A stretch of DNA of 64,000 nt, taken from NCBI GenBank assembly GCA_012932295.1, contig JAAONU010000019.1:29172913-29236912 (forward strand), in the 5' to 3' direction. The stretch is from Cyclina sinensis. Lineage: Eukaryota; Mollusca; Bivalvia; Venerida; Veneridae. Every line of letters starts with the position of its first letter. Position 1 is the first letter of the stretch. Positions 21,882-32,469 of this stretch are shown here, one piece after another. The notes below the pieces were generated by a model. The model was not told the DNA's origin, searched no databases, and saw only the letters and a program-made list of their open reading frames with translations. Both the position numbers and the translations under genes were made by a program.

Positions 21882-23579
21882 CGAGGGTTGATCGAAAATT
21901 AATGAGACTTTTGCTCTAAAAATTTTATCTTTGTGTCCAGTACCTTGTAACTGTATCAATATACATTTTAAATATTTATTTACAATATACTAAAGTAATA
22001 ATTATTTTTTAGATGTATAAACGTCTCTGATACGTTGCTATTGTAACCAATGAACAGATAAGCGGGGCAAGCGAAAAAGATGACTACATTTTCTATGAAA
22101 AGAACGAAAAAAATCGAAATGGCCGAACGTGGCGCGATTTCGTATGCGGCGTATATGATGTATTGTGCGTATGTGTTGAAGACGTCGACGTCATATCCGT
22201 TACCGCTGGCAAACAACACATAAACAGGCAATCGTTGCTGAGATAACAAATATTCACAAATGACGTCTAAAAAGTCGCTAGAAAATCGCGCAGTAATGAA
22301 ATTCTTAGCAGAACTGGGCAACACACCAACACAGACGTATGAAATGATGCAGAAAACATCTACTAAATCATCTGTTTCCCAGCGCTGGTTTTTAGATGGC
22401 ACCGACGCTTTAAGGACGGGCAGACAGGACTGGAAGATGAACCGGGACGAGGACGGAAAACAATTACTGACGTCAAATTGATCGAATCAATAAAGGATTT
22501 TTGCGGACCGCCGGGTGACGATAAGAGAAATTTGTGATTTAACTGGTCATAGTTATGGAACAGTTCATACAGTTTTAGAAAAAGAAACTTGACAATGCAT
22601 AAAGTAAGTGCTCGGTGGATACCGCGTTTATTATCTAATGACAATAAAATCAGCCTGTGAATGCCTCCAGGAGGTTTTTGGAGCGATATCGTAAAGAAGG
22701 AGATTCATTTCTTCAGCGGATCGTCACTACCGATGAAACCTGGCTGTTTTTATATGACCCTGAAACTAAGAAACAATCAAAACAGTGGAAGACAGATGCA
22801 TCTCCACCACCTAAGACGGCACGGGTTTCTAAATCGGCTGGGAAACAGATGTTTATCAACACTATTTTAGAGAAAGAGAAATACAGAGAGTATGTAAAGG
22901 TATTTTTTCTTAAAATATATGCGAAAGAGAATAGTTCATTGATTAAAAATGAGTAAACAGTCATTCCGCTACGGCTTTTTCAGGTTCTTCATAGAGACCT
23001 CCTGAGGGCACTTGTGCGTAAAAGGCCAGAGATCGACCTCGACAGAGTGATTATTCATCAGGATAATGCACCGCCTCATACTGCAGAAACTACACAATTA
23101 GAGATCGATGTTTTGGGCTTTGAAGCGGTAGAACAACCGCCTTACAGTCCGGATCTAGCCCCTATGGAATTTCGTGTTTTCTCAGTGATTAAATTTGCAT
23201 TAAAAGGTAATAGATTCGATTCATTTACTGAACTTCCTCAGGCAGCAAAGAGTGTTGTTTCAGAGCTAGACACACAGTGGTATAAAGACATGTATACACA
23301 ATGGATTGATCGACACGATAAATGTTTCTCATGCAAGGGCGAATATTTTGAGAAAGAATGACGTCACTTGACGTCGTGTATCTGTATCGGGCTACCCCGC
23401 CCCGACGTGATTTACCTCTGTAAAACCGGCGGGAATTTTTCAATTTTAAATGCAATAAATTGATATTTGGCATATGTGTGGAATAAAGATTCGAAAGGGT
23501 GCTGTCGTTGTTTCACATTTATACTTCAAATACTCTTCCAATACTAGAACCAGACTCATTAATTTTCGATCACCTCTCG
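21882..23579 (+). mobile_element. mariner-like transposon with both TIRs and TA target duplication
   Basis: The left TIR (from 21882: CGAGGGTTGATCGAAAATTA, continuing ATGAGAC) is matched in reverse complement by the right TIR ending at 23579 (AGACTCATTAATTTTCGATC then CACCTCTCG). Both ends are flanked by TA (21880-21881 and 23580-23581), the standard mariner target-site duplication. Total length about 1.7 kb, slightly above the usual ~1.3 kb, suggesting internal insertion. The transposase inside is broken. The right flank (23582 onward) is Gypsy integrase-like and the left flank is next to a LINE remnant, so this is a nested insertion. Confidence 0.85.
22260..23361 (+). pseudogene. mariner-family transposase, disrupted
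   Basis: The N-terminal helix-turn-helix region begins at ATG 22260 (SLENRAVMKFLAELG) and runs to about 22390. Frameshifts and stops then break the linker (22390-22650). The catalytic core resumes with TTDETWLFLYDPETK (first Asp at 22732-22734). A stop at about 22954 is followed by HQDNAPPHTAE (second Asp at 23062-23064) and YSPDLAPMEF. The third catalytic position (23167-23169) is GAA, Glu, exactly 34 residues after the second Asp, where mariner proteins have Asp (DD34D). The C-terminus ends normally at 23361. The transposase cuts and rejoins DNA at TIRs; this copy cannot make a full protein. Confidence 0.85.
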
Positions 23580-23581
23580 TA

Positions 23582-24810
23582 CTTGACATGGCATTGGTGT
23601 TTTAAGAGCTTTACTAAGAATAACATCTTGGTATTTACGGGGAAACACTATTTGATTGTTAACCTCCCGTTCACCATTAGCTGGGATATCCGATGATCGC
23701 CATTTTCTCATAAAAACATTATTCCTCTCATAATAACATACATGGACCTGTGAATTGTCATTCTAAAGTATGACATTTCTAAACAAGCTCACTCAGTTGT
23801 TCCTGAATAAGCTGTGACCTTGACAGCACATCATGACCTTGATCATTTGACTTTTGATTCTTTAAAGAAGATGTTAACAAGTCAGACTGAGTTTCAATTT
23901 GATAAGACGAAGGAGAGTTCTTTGTATAATAAAATTACCTAAAAAGGTATCAGTTAAATCAACATCTGATATGACCGTAGTGACATGTTCAAAGGCTTTA
24001 TCAGCCATTTTATCTCTGGCTTACTGTGTAATAGCTCGAGTATCTGCACACGATGGATAAAAGCCAGAAATGTCCTGTTCAACAGAGTCACAAGTCTGAT
24101 TGACAACAGTTGTGTCAGTAACTAGCTAAGTCATTGTCTAGCAACACATGGAAAACTTTAAATGGTAATGAGGAAGTAAGACCTACAGCCACTGGCCCAG
24201 TAATCAAATCTGATGATAAATGATTAATATGGATAGAAACATTAACAAATACACACTCTACAACCTGAATATGGACACTACTTTCGGTATTATTGTTTTC
24301 GAAAAAAGAGTATCTGCTACAATAAGAGATTGAGAAGCTTCTGTTTCTCTAAATATAGGAGTATGAGGTAAGTGATACAAAACATTCAGTTTTAGACTCT
24401 TAGACCTTAAAAGTTTAATAAAGTTCAATTACCTTAACAACTGATTCAGGTTCTGTGACCTTATTAAAAGTATCTGGTTTAGACCTCAAAGTGGTTTGAC
24501 CAGTAGGTCTGACCTCATCACTAGATTGCTGTTTTATGACTGAACAGTCTGAAACAAAATGACCAGATTTCTTGAATATTTGCAAAATACATGAGAAATA
24601 TATGTTTTTATCAGGGAAATACTGCCAGTAGAGCCAACATTAATTAACTTTTGTAGTAGGATCATTACTACAGTAAGTATTTCTGGGAGTAATAAGCGAT
24701 GATGTATGTTTAGGTTTATTTACAAATGAAACTTAATATGTTAGTGAAAAGTCATCAGCCAGACAGGCAGCTTCTTCCAAAATTTCAACTTGTTTTCATC
24801 TAAGGACTTA
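23582..24810 (-). pseudogene. Ty3/Gypsy-like retrotransposon remnant (gag zinc knuckle, protease, integrase N-terminal zinc domain)
   Basis: Minus-strand reading, right to left. Near 24730-24810 a gag C-terminal segment reads LEEAACLADDFSLTY. Near 24545-24590 a CCHC zinc knuckle is recognisable (C-K-Y, a one-base break, then KKSGHFVSDC). Near 24130-24360 there is a retroviral-type aspartic protease: the active-site D-T/S-G motif is decayed to RETEASQS, followed by ITGPVAVGLTSSLPF and LLDNDLAS. Near 23590-23760 an integrase N-terminal region reads RKWRSSDIPA and FPRKYQDVILSKALKTPM. The reverse transcriptase and RNase H between protease and integrase are missing. The mariner element abuts the integrase end. 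Multiple stops; non-functional. Confidence 0.55.
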
Positions 24811-24814
24811 AGAT

Positions 24815-25640
24815 CCTAATGAATGCAACTTTTAAATTCTTTAATAAGCTTAAGTTAGCGTACTTTGCACAAGTACCATTTGATCCCCAGCCTTCAAACA
24901 TCATAGAGTGGTTGCCCTCATTGAGTAGTAGAACCCTATTGTTTTTAAAATCAGTAAGTGAAAGGTCAAGGTCATGGTCATTTTGAAATTGAAAATAGTT
25001 TATGTTTAATAACTTTAGTATTATTTGACCCACAGTCTTAAAGCTTCATCGAAAAGTTTTTGCCAAATTGGGTAGAAGGTCCTTACTGTTTTTGAGATCA
25101 GTAAGTCAAAGGTCAAGATCATGGTCGTATTGAATTTGAAAATTTGGTTTCCGCTCGATAACTCGAGTGTCATTTGATCTACAGCCTTCAAACTTCCTAA
25201 GATTGTTATCCTGTTCAAATAGAAAACACTTTTTTCTAAAGTCAAAGATCAAGGTCATGGTTGTCTTGAATTTTAAATGGTTTCTGCTAAATAATTATAG
25301 TATCATTTGAACGACAGCCTCCAACACTTCACAAGGTGGTTGCCGTCATTGAATAGAAGGCCCCATTGGGATAAGTAAGTCAAAGGTCAAGTTCACGATC
25401 ATCTTGAATTTGAAAACCATTGCCACTAAATAACTTGAGTATCATTTGACAAACAGCTTTCAACTTTCATATGATGGTTCCCATTACTGAGTAAGAAAAA
25501 CCTATTACTTTAAAGGACAGTTCGTCAAAGTCAAGATCACCATCCCCTTGAATTTGAAAACTATTTATGATCAATAACTTGAGTAACATTTGACACACAA
25601 CCTGCAAATTCAAACTGTAAGTGTGGTGTAGGAGGGCAGG
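24815..25640 (-). repeat. Tandem repeat array with GGTCAAGGTCATGGTC core, about six units
   Basis: Units of roughly 125-140 bp repeat the order 'ATTTGAnCnACAGCCTTCAAAC', 'GGTTGCC.TCATTGAGTAGAA', 'AGTAAGTCAAAGGTCAAG' and 'TTGAATTTGAAAA'. Cores are visible near 24965, 25100, 25250, 25385 and 25535. The design resembles the GACCTTGACC half of family I elements (8280-9280) in the opposite direction. It separates two pieces of a Gypsy-like gag, so it may be an insertion. No terminal hairpin was identified. The three minus-strand frames here are chance openings. Confidence 0.55.
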
Positions 25641-25790
25641 CCTTGCATACATGTCGTTCTGACATCTCTTGTTGTAATTTTAATTCCAATTCTAAATCTA
25701 TCCATTGTATTTTAAATAAGTGTCCTAATTCCCGTTCCACGCCATCTAGTTCATAAACATGTTAATTCCTAAAGTTTAACACTGGATTAT
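25640..25790 (-). pseudogene. Possible gag upstream fragment of the Gypsy remnant
   Basis: The minus strand reads a charged helix, LDGVERELGHLFKIQWIDLE then LELKLQQEMSERH, like the coiled region ahead of the zinc knuckle in Gypsy gag proteins. It lies on the far side of the tandem array from the rest of the remnant and in the same orientation. Weak evidence alone. Confidence 0.3.
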
Positions 25791-25849
25791 ATAACTTTAG
25801 AGAGATAGTACACGAGTTTACTTTCTTTTATTTATATTCCCTTTTTTTA

Positions 25850-26180
25850 GGTGTCAGTAGCGTCCGTCGTTCGGCGTCCAGAATTCAAACGACATCTTCT
25901 ACTATACCACTAGGCTGATTGCAATTTTACTTCACAGGAGTGATCTTCGTATGGTCCCCTTAGAAAATTGTTTAAAAAAGGGCTTCCACGAAGAACTCTG
26001 GTTGTCATCGCAACTGAATCTTTGCTGAAACCACAAGGCTTAGAGCTTAGATATTTAATTTGTAGTATCATCTAGTGAACCTATACAAAATCTTATAAAT
26101 AATGGCTCTGGGGTCAGATTTTGCCCAACTCGAGGGGTTTCATTTTTCGTAGACATTATAGGAAAAACTTTAAAGTAGGG
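25850..26180 (+). repeat. Fragment of a family I-type element
   Basis: GCGTCCGTCGTTCGGCGTCC followed by CTGAAACCACAAGGCTTAGA, ATCATCTAGTGAACCT and GGCTCTGGGGTCAGATTTTG is the 5' half of a family I-like element in plus orientation. It lacks a clear 5' palindrome and 3' end. Confidence 0.5.
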
Positions 26181-26194
26181 ATTGGAACGAATGT

Positions 26195-26275
26195 TCGAAT
26201 ATTGGAAAATCGACCGAATATTCGAATATTGGAAAATCGACCGAATATTCGAACATGAAAATAAAAATTCGAATA
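26195..26275. repeat. 31-bp repeat with TTCGAATATT palindrome
   Basis: CGAATATTGGAAAATCGAC occurs twice, 31 bp apart, with further CGAATATTCGAA-type half units on each side. The motif is self-complementary. Confidence 0.8.
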
Positions 26276-26279
26276 TTCT

Positions 26280-27120
26280 ATAATGAACTTATTTCAAATA
26301 AAGCTTTCTTGATTTTAATAAATGTAAGCATTCTGATTATGCAAAAACAACCCAATCTGTTTGGTATTGTGTTTGTTTATTGCGAGTCAAAAATGATCCA
26401 ATTAACAATAAAATTGCAATGCATTAATTGGCAGGGGCAGTCGTTAAGGATTAACAGTTTGTAACAGGCGTTATTGTGATACCTTTTAATATTTTGTTCA
26501 TTTTAAATGGCGCCTGTTTACACCATAAAATTGGGGATATTGCTTTTAAAGACTGTATTTTGTAGGGTATGACTTAGATTTATATGTTATAATTCTATTT
26601 ATGTGTGTGAAAACAGTAAGGGAAAAAACGGCACTGTAATAAATACAGAATACAAATGTATTTACACACTATTTACAGTTTTAGAACAAAAACATAGCAC
26701 TGACTCAGGCTACCACTTGCTTAACCATATCACGCCATTTCTGAACCAAACACAGTTTTGTTTTATATCATTTTATTTTATTTTAAACATAGCCATGGCC
26801 TTTTAGCTGTTGAATCATTAAAAAGTTAGGTTTAGGATCAGTAAGACCTTTAGAATAATGTTTATCGTTATGCAGTTTTGCAGTTCATTTTTATTTATCC
26901 AAGTGCAAATACAAGATAATATGTAAAATGATATTACTGTCTAACCCACTATATACAAAAATATGTACAATAGTAACAAAGCAAAAACAGAATATTTTTT
27001 CACAAAAAAATGTTTAAACAATTTTTTTCTGCACTTAAATATTTTTTGTAGATTGAAAGGGGGGGCGAGGAAAGAAGGAAAGAGGGCAAAAGAGTTGTGT
27101 GAGCTCTTATATTTTAAGCA
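26280..27120. other. No gene recognised
   Basis: AT-rich. The 3' tail of the LINE that starts at 27124 may extend leftward into 26950-27120 (a run of short A/T tracts), but no tail boundary or target duplication was found. Confidence 0.35.
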
Positions 27121-27123
27121 GAA

Positions 27124-28502
27124 TTATAAAAATATTGACCATTTATTGTTAAAGACTTCTATCTTATCTTTTACGCTGGCTATGATCCTTTCTATTTCTA
27201 GTCTTTGTGTTAAATCCCTGTGGAAATTGTTAATATCTGGGTTTGTTGTACTATATTTACATTTAGAAATAAAATATTTTCCTAGAATTATTATATAATT
27301 AGCAATGTTTCTTTTCTTAAAATCTTTCTCTGTTTCGATCCCTAATGAGATGGTTCTGTAGTTAAAATTGTTGATCTTAATTCCTTTATTTGAAAGAAAT
27401 AAGTTCAAATCAGTCCAGAACTTTTGAACTATTAAACATTCCCAAAAAATATGTTTATAAGTTTCTGGTGCCATTGCACAGAAATCGCATAACCTAGAGT
27501 TTACTAGTTTACATTTGTAGAGGTTTTCATTATTTGGAGTCATTTTCATTAAGTATTTGTATTGGTATTCTCTTAGTTTTGTATCAATTGTACATTTTAA
27601 CGGTGAAGTAAAAACAGAATTCCATTTAATGTGTTCGTCATTAATTTCCTTAATTTCTGTTTCCCATTTTTCTTTTATTTTTGACTTATTGTTGTTTTTC
27701 ATTTAATCTATTTTTCATATAACATCTTATTTACCGTGACAGATGTTTTTACTTTATCGATTAGAAATTGACTTTCTGTTGATGCATTTATATTTTCGTT
27801 TGCGATAATTTGTATCCAGTCCTGTCTGATTGATAGTATTAGGGACATATATTTTAGAAAATCTCCAACAGGAACATCGTAAATATTTCGAAATTGTTCA
27901 AACGTTAAAAAGTTTTTTGTTCTATAGTCGAATATATGTTCTATGGATAATATGCCTAAATCTAGCCAGTGTTTATACATAAACATCTCGTTTTTTTTTT
28001 TCGTTTTTATATTTGAGTTGTTCCATAATATTTCTTTTGATATGTTCACAACGTTATTATTAAAGTTAATTGAACACCACGATGTTACGATATCTCTGAG
28101 GAAAGAGAATTGTAATTTTAATTTTGCTGCATCTTTTATATTTGTATTATATTTGAATATATTGCATTCACCATATTTGCTTATCTCGGTTTTGTATATT
28201 TTATTCCACAAGGCGGTATTTCCACTTATCATTCTCTTAACCCAGCTTGATTTTACGGCGTTTAGGAAACTATCAATATCTATCATTTTCAATCCTCCTT
28301 CCTCATACGTCTGTATAATTTTATTTCTTGATATTTTGTCAGGTTTTGAGTCCCATAAAAAATCAAACATAATGTATTTTATCTTTTTAATCCTATTAGC
28401 TGTAGGATTTGTTAAGACTGTGAATGGGTAAACCAATTTTGGGAACGCAAATGTTTTATAACTGTTATTTTTCCAATAAGAGTAAGTTTCCATTTTCTCC
28501 AT
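27124..28502 (-). pseudogene. LINE C-terminal region with zinc-finger-like motif
   Basis: From 28502 the frame reads FAFPKLVYPFTVL, FLWDSKPDKISRN, EEGGLKMIDIDSF, which is the post-RT region common to L1/Tx1 LINEs. After a frameshift near 27705 the last 190 residues include YQYKYLMKMTP, CKLVNSRLCDFCAMAPETYK and HIFWEC, a C-x2-C...H...C arrangement like the zf-RVT domain. The stop is at 27124-27126. Confidence 0.8.
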
Positions 28503-29600
28503 TTGTAAAGAGTATGTTGAAATTCATCTATTTTTGGATCAATATTTAGTTCGTTTATCTTAGCAGGATCGTTTGTAAAGTGTATTCCTAATGCTGTAGC
28601 CATATCAGATAACCAATTAAATGTTTTTGTTTTACAATATGTGACATTGCTGTTTCGTAAAGATCCTATTCGTAGTACTGAACATTTAGAGTTATTTAAT
28701 TTTAAAACTGATATTTTGCTAAACCTATCTAATGTTGAAATAAGATTCTGAAAACTATTTTCATTTCCATCTAGAAAGAAACTCGCGTCGTCTGCGAAGA
28801 GTGTTTGTTTTACTTCAATATCTAAAATCTTTATACCTTGTATGTTTTTATTATTGTTAATATATTGGGAAAGTACTTCAATTCCTATGATGAATAGATA
28901 GGGAGAGAGTGGGCAGCCTTGTCTTACACCTTTCTCGATTTTGAAAAATTCTGAAAAATAACCATTATTATTTATACAGCTTTTTGCGTCAGAGTAGAAA
29001 AGTTGTATCCATTGTATAAAAGAATCTCCAAAGTTGAAGTATTTCAAACATTTAAGAATATATTGATGGTCAATGCTGTCAAAGGCTTTTTGAAAATCTG
29101 AGAAAAAAATTAAGCCTTGTTAGTTGTGTTGATTGATATATTCTATGACATCATACAAAATTCTAACATTTTCCCCGATATATCGACCCTTTATAAATCC
29201 TGTTTGGTCTTTACTTATTATATTGTTGATTACCTTTTTCATTCTGTTTGCTATTGTTTTCGACGCTATTTTATAGTCAACATTTAAAAGAGATATCGGA
29301 CGCCAGTTATTGATATTTGATAGAATTTTGTCTTTTTTTGGTAATAGTGATATTATACTTTCTTTTTGTAATTCCGTGAGTTCTTTGTGTTTATACGAGT
29401 AGTTAAGTGATTTTATTAGAAAAGATTTAATATCAGTCCAGAATACTTTATAAAACTCAGCGGTCAACCCATCCGAACCTGGACTTTTGGAGTTTTTCAT
29501 TTCTTTTAAAGCTATAGAACATTCGTATTGAGTTAAGATACCTTCGCAAGATTGTTTTTCATCTTTTGTTAAGGTTTTATGTTCTTCTGAAAAAAAATTA
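28412..29600 (-). pseudogene. LINE reverse transcriptase domain
   Basis: Motifs in order: KSPGSDGLTAEFYKVFW, NWRPISLLNVDYKIASK, DQTGFIKGRYIGEN, stop at 29120-29122, FFSDFQKAFDSIDHQ, GVRQGCPLSPYLF, the catalytic TLFADDASFFL, then the thumb-like region. The QGCPLSP and FADD boxes are intact. RPISLLNVDYKI and IANRM are typical of the L1/Tx1 side of LINEs rather than CR1. This domain copies the LINE RNA at the nicked target. Frame lost near 28440 within a TTGGGAACGC region. Confidence 0.9.
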
Positions 29601-30056
29601 ACAACATCTACTAAATCATTCTCTTTTGTATATAATTTTTGATAGAAATTATTAATTTTGTTTATTATTTCTGCCTTATCAGAAATATTGGAACCATTTT
29701 CCTCTAATATATGAATTACCTTTTCACTTGCACGTTTTTTCTCAAGGTTAGAGAAATATTTGGTATTGCGTTCTGCCCCTTCAATCCAGTCGGCTTTGGC
29801 TGTTAATAAAATACCTTTAATTTTTTCATCTAATAGTTTATTTAACTTATGTTTTAAATTTTGTAATTCTTCAATTAAATTATGATTTCCAGGTGATTGA
29901 CTTATTTCATTTTCCAGGTTAATGATATCGGTTTCAATTACTTTTTGATTTTGAAGGTCTTGCTTTTTCTTTTTTACTGAAAATCTAATTGATTCATTTC
30001 TAATGTTTCCTTTAATAACTTCCCAAAGAATGTTTGGGTTAGCATTTTTGTTAATT

Positions 30057-30877
30057 TCAGCAGTTTCGTGGATAGTTTTTTTTAATTATTTCTTGATATT
30101 CAGCGTCCAAGATAATACTGTTATTTAATTTGAAAAAACCCGGTCCCTTCTTTTGCTTATTAATATCAACTGTTATCTCAACAATTGAATGGTCCGATCT
30201 GTAACTTGGTAAAATTGAGCATCCGGTCAGTTTATTTATCATATTTTGAGATACTAGAAAGTAGTCTAGTCTACAAAATACTGCAGGGTTTGAGTTAGAA
30301 TGCCATGTATAGCTTCGTTTGGAAGGGTTTGTTACTCGCCATATGTCATAAAGTTCATTTTTATCCATTATACGGTTTAGTCTTAAGGAATTTTGCTTGT
30401 TTGTGTCTGACCGTCCGTTTAGTTTGTCTATAGAAGAATTTAAAACTACATTAAAATCCCCTGCAACTATTGTTGTTTCGCTATTGCTGTCAATAATTGT
30501 TTCTTCAAGTATTTTAAAAAAATCTGTGTCATCTTTGTTAGGACCATATACTTTTATTATAGCGTAACTTTCTTCATTTATGTCTAATTTTAGAATTTGG
30601 ATACGACCTTTTATAATTTCTTTATGCTCAGTAACACTGTATGAAAAGCTGTTGTTCAAAAATATTCCTATCCCTTTACTGTTCCTACTTTCTCCACTAA
30701 TAAATACATCATTTTCCAGTCTTTTTTCCATATATTTTAGTCTTTTTCTTGTATGCAATGTGTTTCCTGCAGTAGACAAATATCATATTTTCTCATTCTC
30801 AAATATTCAAAAACATTGACTCGTTTCTCTCTGGATGAAATGCCTTTTACGTTTAAAGTGCATATTTTCGGATTCAT
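30057..30877 (-). pseudogene. LINE endonuclease domain (APE type)
   Basis: Residues near the start read LNVKGISSR and LLQETHC, the conserved catalytic Glu motif. After one frameshift come VYGPNKDD, VAGDFNVVLNSSIDK, RSYTWHS, CRLDYFLVSQ and YRSDHSIVEI, the standard order of motifs of the AP-endonuclease domain that nicks target DNA to prime reverse transcription. All catalytic motifs (QE, GDFN, SDH) are present. The frame is lost at about 30065. Confidence 0.85.
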
Positions 30878-31960
30878 TGTCTAAATTTTTGATGTCTTGC
30901 TATATATATTTTTGTCAGTGATATATTTATTTTTATGTGTCGGTTTTTATACATAGTTTTGATGTAACAAGAGCCCACACAACATACAGAAGAAAAGAGA
31001 GGAACAAAAATAATAACATAGAGTAGCCAAAAGATCTTGGTTTTGAATAAAGAACTCATGCAAAGAAAAAGACAAGATATGAAGCAGTGAGCGCCGCGTA
31101 AAATTTATTCTGAAAGCGGCAATTCGTCCACTTATTAATTAATAGCTAAGAAAATATAGTTATATTTGAATTATTTAAGATTAAGTTTAATCTCAGTTTC
31201 AATATTTAGTTACGTCAAAAATATGTATTTAATGTTTCAAAATTGCAGATTTTTTTTTATGAAATATTACAAAAATTGGGGGAAAAATGTATGTACCTAC
31301 ACATTTTAATTATTACGTATAGATATCCGTTTTTGTATAGATGATTGCTGCATCGCTTAATTATTTGCTAGCAACGGAAAAGGACAGCATTGTTAAATTA
31401 TAGTTTACCTTTGTCTTAATGCCAAATTTTTAAGTTGTTTTATATACATTAATGTATAGATAGACTATATTTGAAGAATACAGCAAACAAATATAAATAT
31501 GTTTATCTACATGTATCTTCTCTTAACATGCATATTTGTGATTCATAGAAGTAGAAAGATATTTAAAAAAAACAATAGGTTTCCTGTTTATATAACAATA
31601 AAAGTGATGCAATGACATGTCAAAAATTATCTATATAGAAAATAACATCAATATCCAAAAATAGTGGATAGACTGACGTGTGCAAGTGTGAACATATTTC
31701 TGAAATTGTTTCGTATTAATTAGAAGAAAAATCGACTATTGCTCATAATATATTCTAAACAATTTAATACCGTTTCGAGTGTCTAATCAAATATCATTAT
31801 AAATGTTTATAGTATCCTGTTAGATATAGTTACTGAAAAAAAAGATAAAAAAGTAGCATACCTTTTTAAAATAGAACAAACTCAAGTTGTATTATGACAA
31901 GGCTGCAGAAAATAGTCTGTTCGTTTTAAAATTAAATTATAACCATGGGGTGTCAAAGAA
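30878..31960. other. No gene recognised
   Basis: May include LINE 5' untranslated sequence next to 30877. No ORF1 coiled-coil or RNA-binding domain was seen. AT-rich. Confidence 0.4.
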
Positions 31961-31961
31961 G

Positions 31962-32046
31962 CATATATATATATATATCTATACATATACACACATAATA
32001 TTATACTCATACCCATACATATACATATATACATACATACACATAG
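31962..32046. repeat. AT/ATAC low-complexity tract
   Basis: (AT)8 followed by imperfect ATAC/CATA repeats. Confidence 0.85.
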
Positions 32047-32469
32047 ATCTGTTTAGACACCGCAATGAGATCAACAATTGGATATGTTGACTTTTCTGAA
32101 CAGCCATGCCTTGTGTATAAAAAGGTTAAACCAAAGTCTATTTACTCGAAATATCATTGAATGAAGATTTTCATAACACTGTATTAAATCGATATATTGC
32201 CATATCGAATACGTTAAGCAAATATTAATGTAAATGACAAATGTTTCATTTTTGTGAAGAGTAGATGAAAACAAGTTTAAAAAATAAAACAGCTCTATAG
32301 CTATAGTTATTTTAGGTATTTTACTTCTAATCAGTGCTTTATTGCTTTTTTTAAACTTTATGTGCTCTCATGGGCTCTGCAGTACACCTTGATTTGACTG
32401 AAATTGCAAATATGTTCTTTGAATTTATTTTTTGTTTACTTTTAAACATTTGACTGCTAAATGGGGCCA

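Larger units (their letters stand above)
27124..30877 (-). mobile_element. L1/Tx1-like LINE, nearly full second ORF, broken
   Basis: One interrupted ORF of about 1,250 codons reads right to left. ATG at 30877 starts MNPKICTLNVKGI. The order is apurinic endonuclease (30057-30877), linker, reverse transcriptase (about 28450-29560) and a C-terminal region with a CxxC...H...C motif (about 27470-27500). The lesions I can place are a frameshift near 30745-30780, a frameshift in a T-run near 30065, an in-frame stop at 29120-29122, a frameshift near 28440 and a frameshift near 27705. No ORF1 was found to the right of 30877, so the element is probably 5'-truncated, as LINEs often are. Few lesions for 3.7 kb suggest moderate age. 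Confidence 0.85.
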
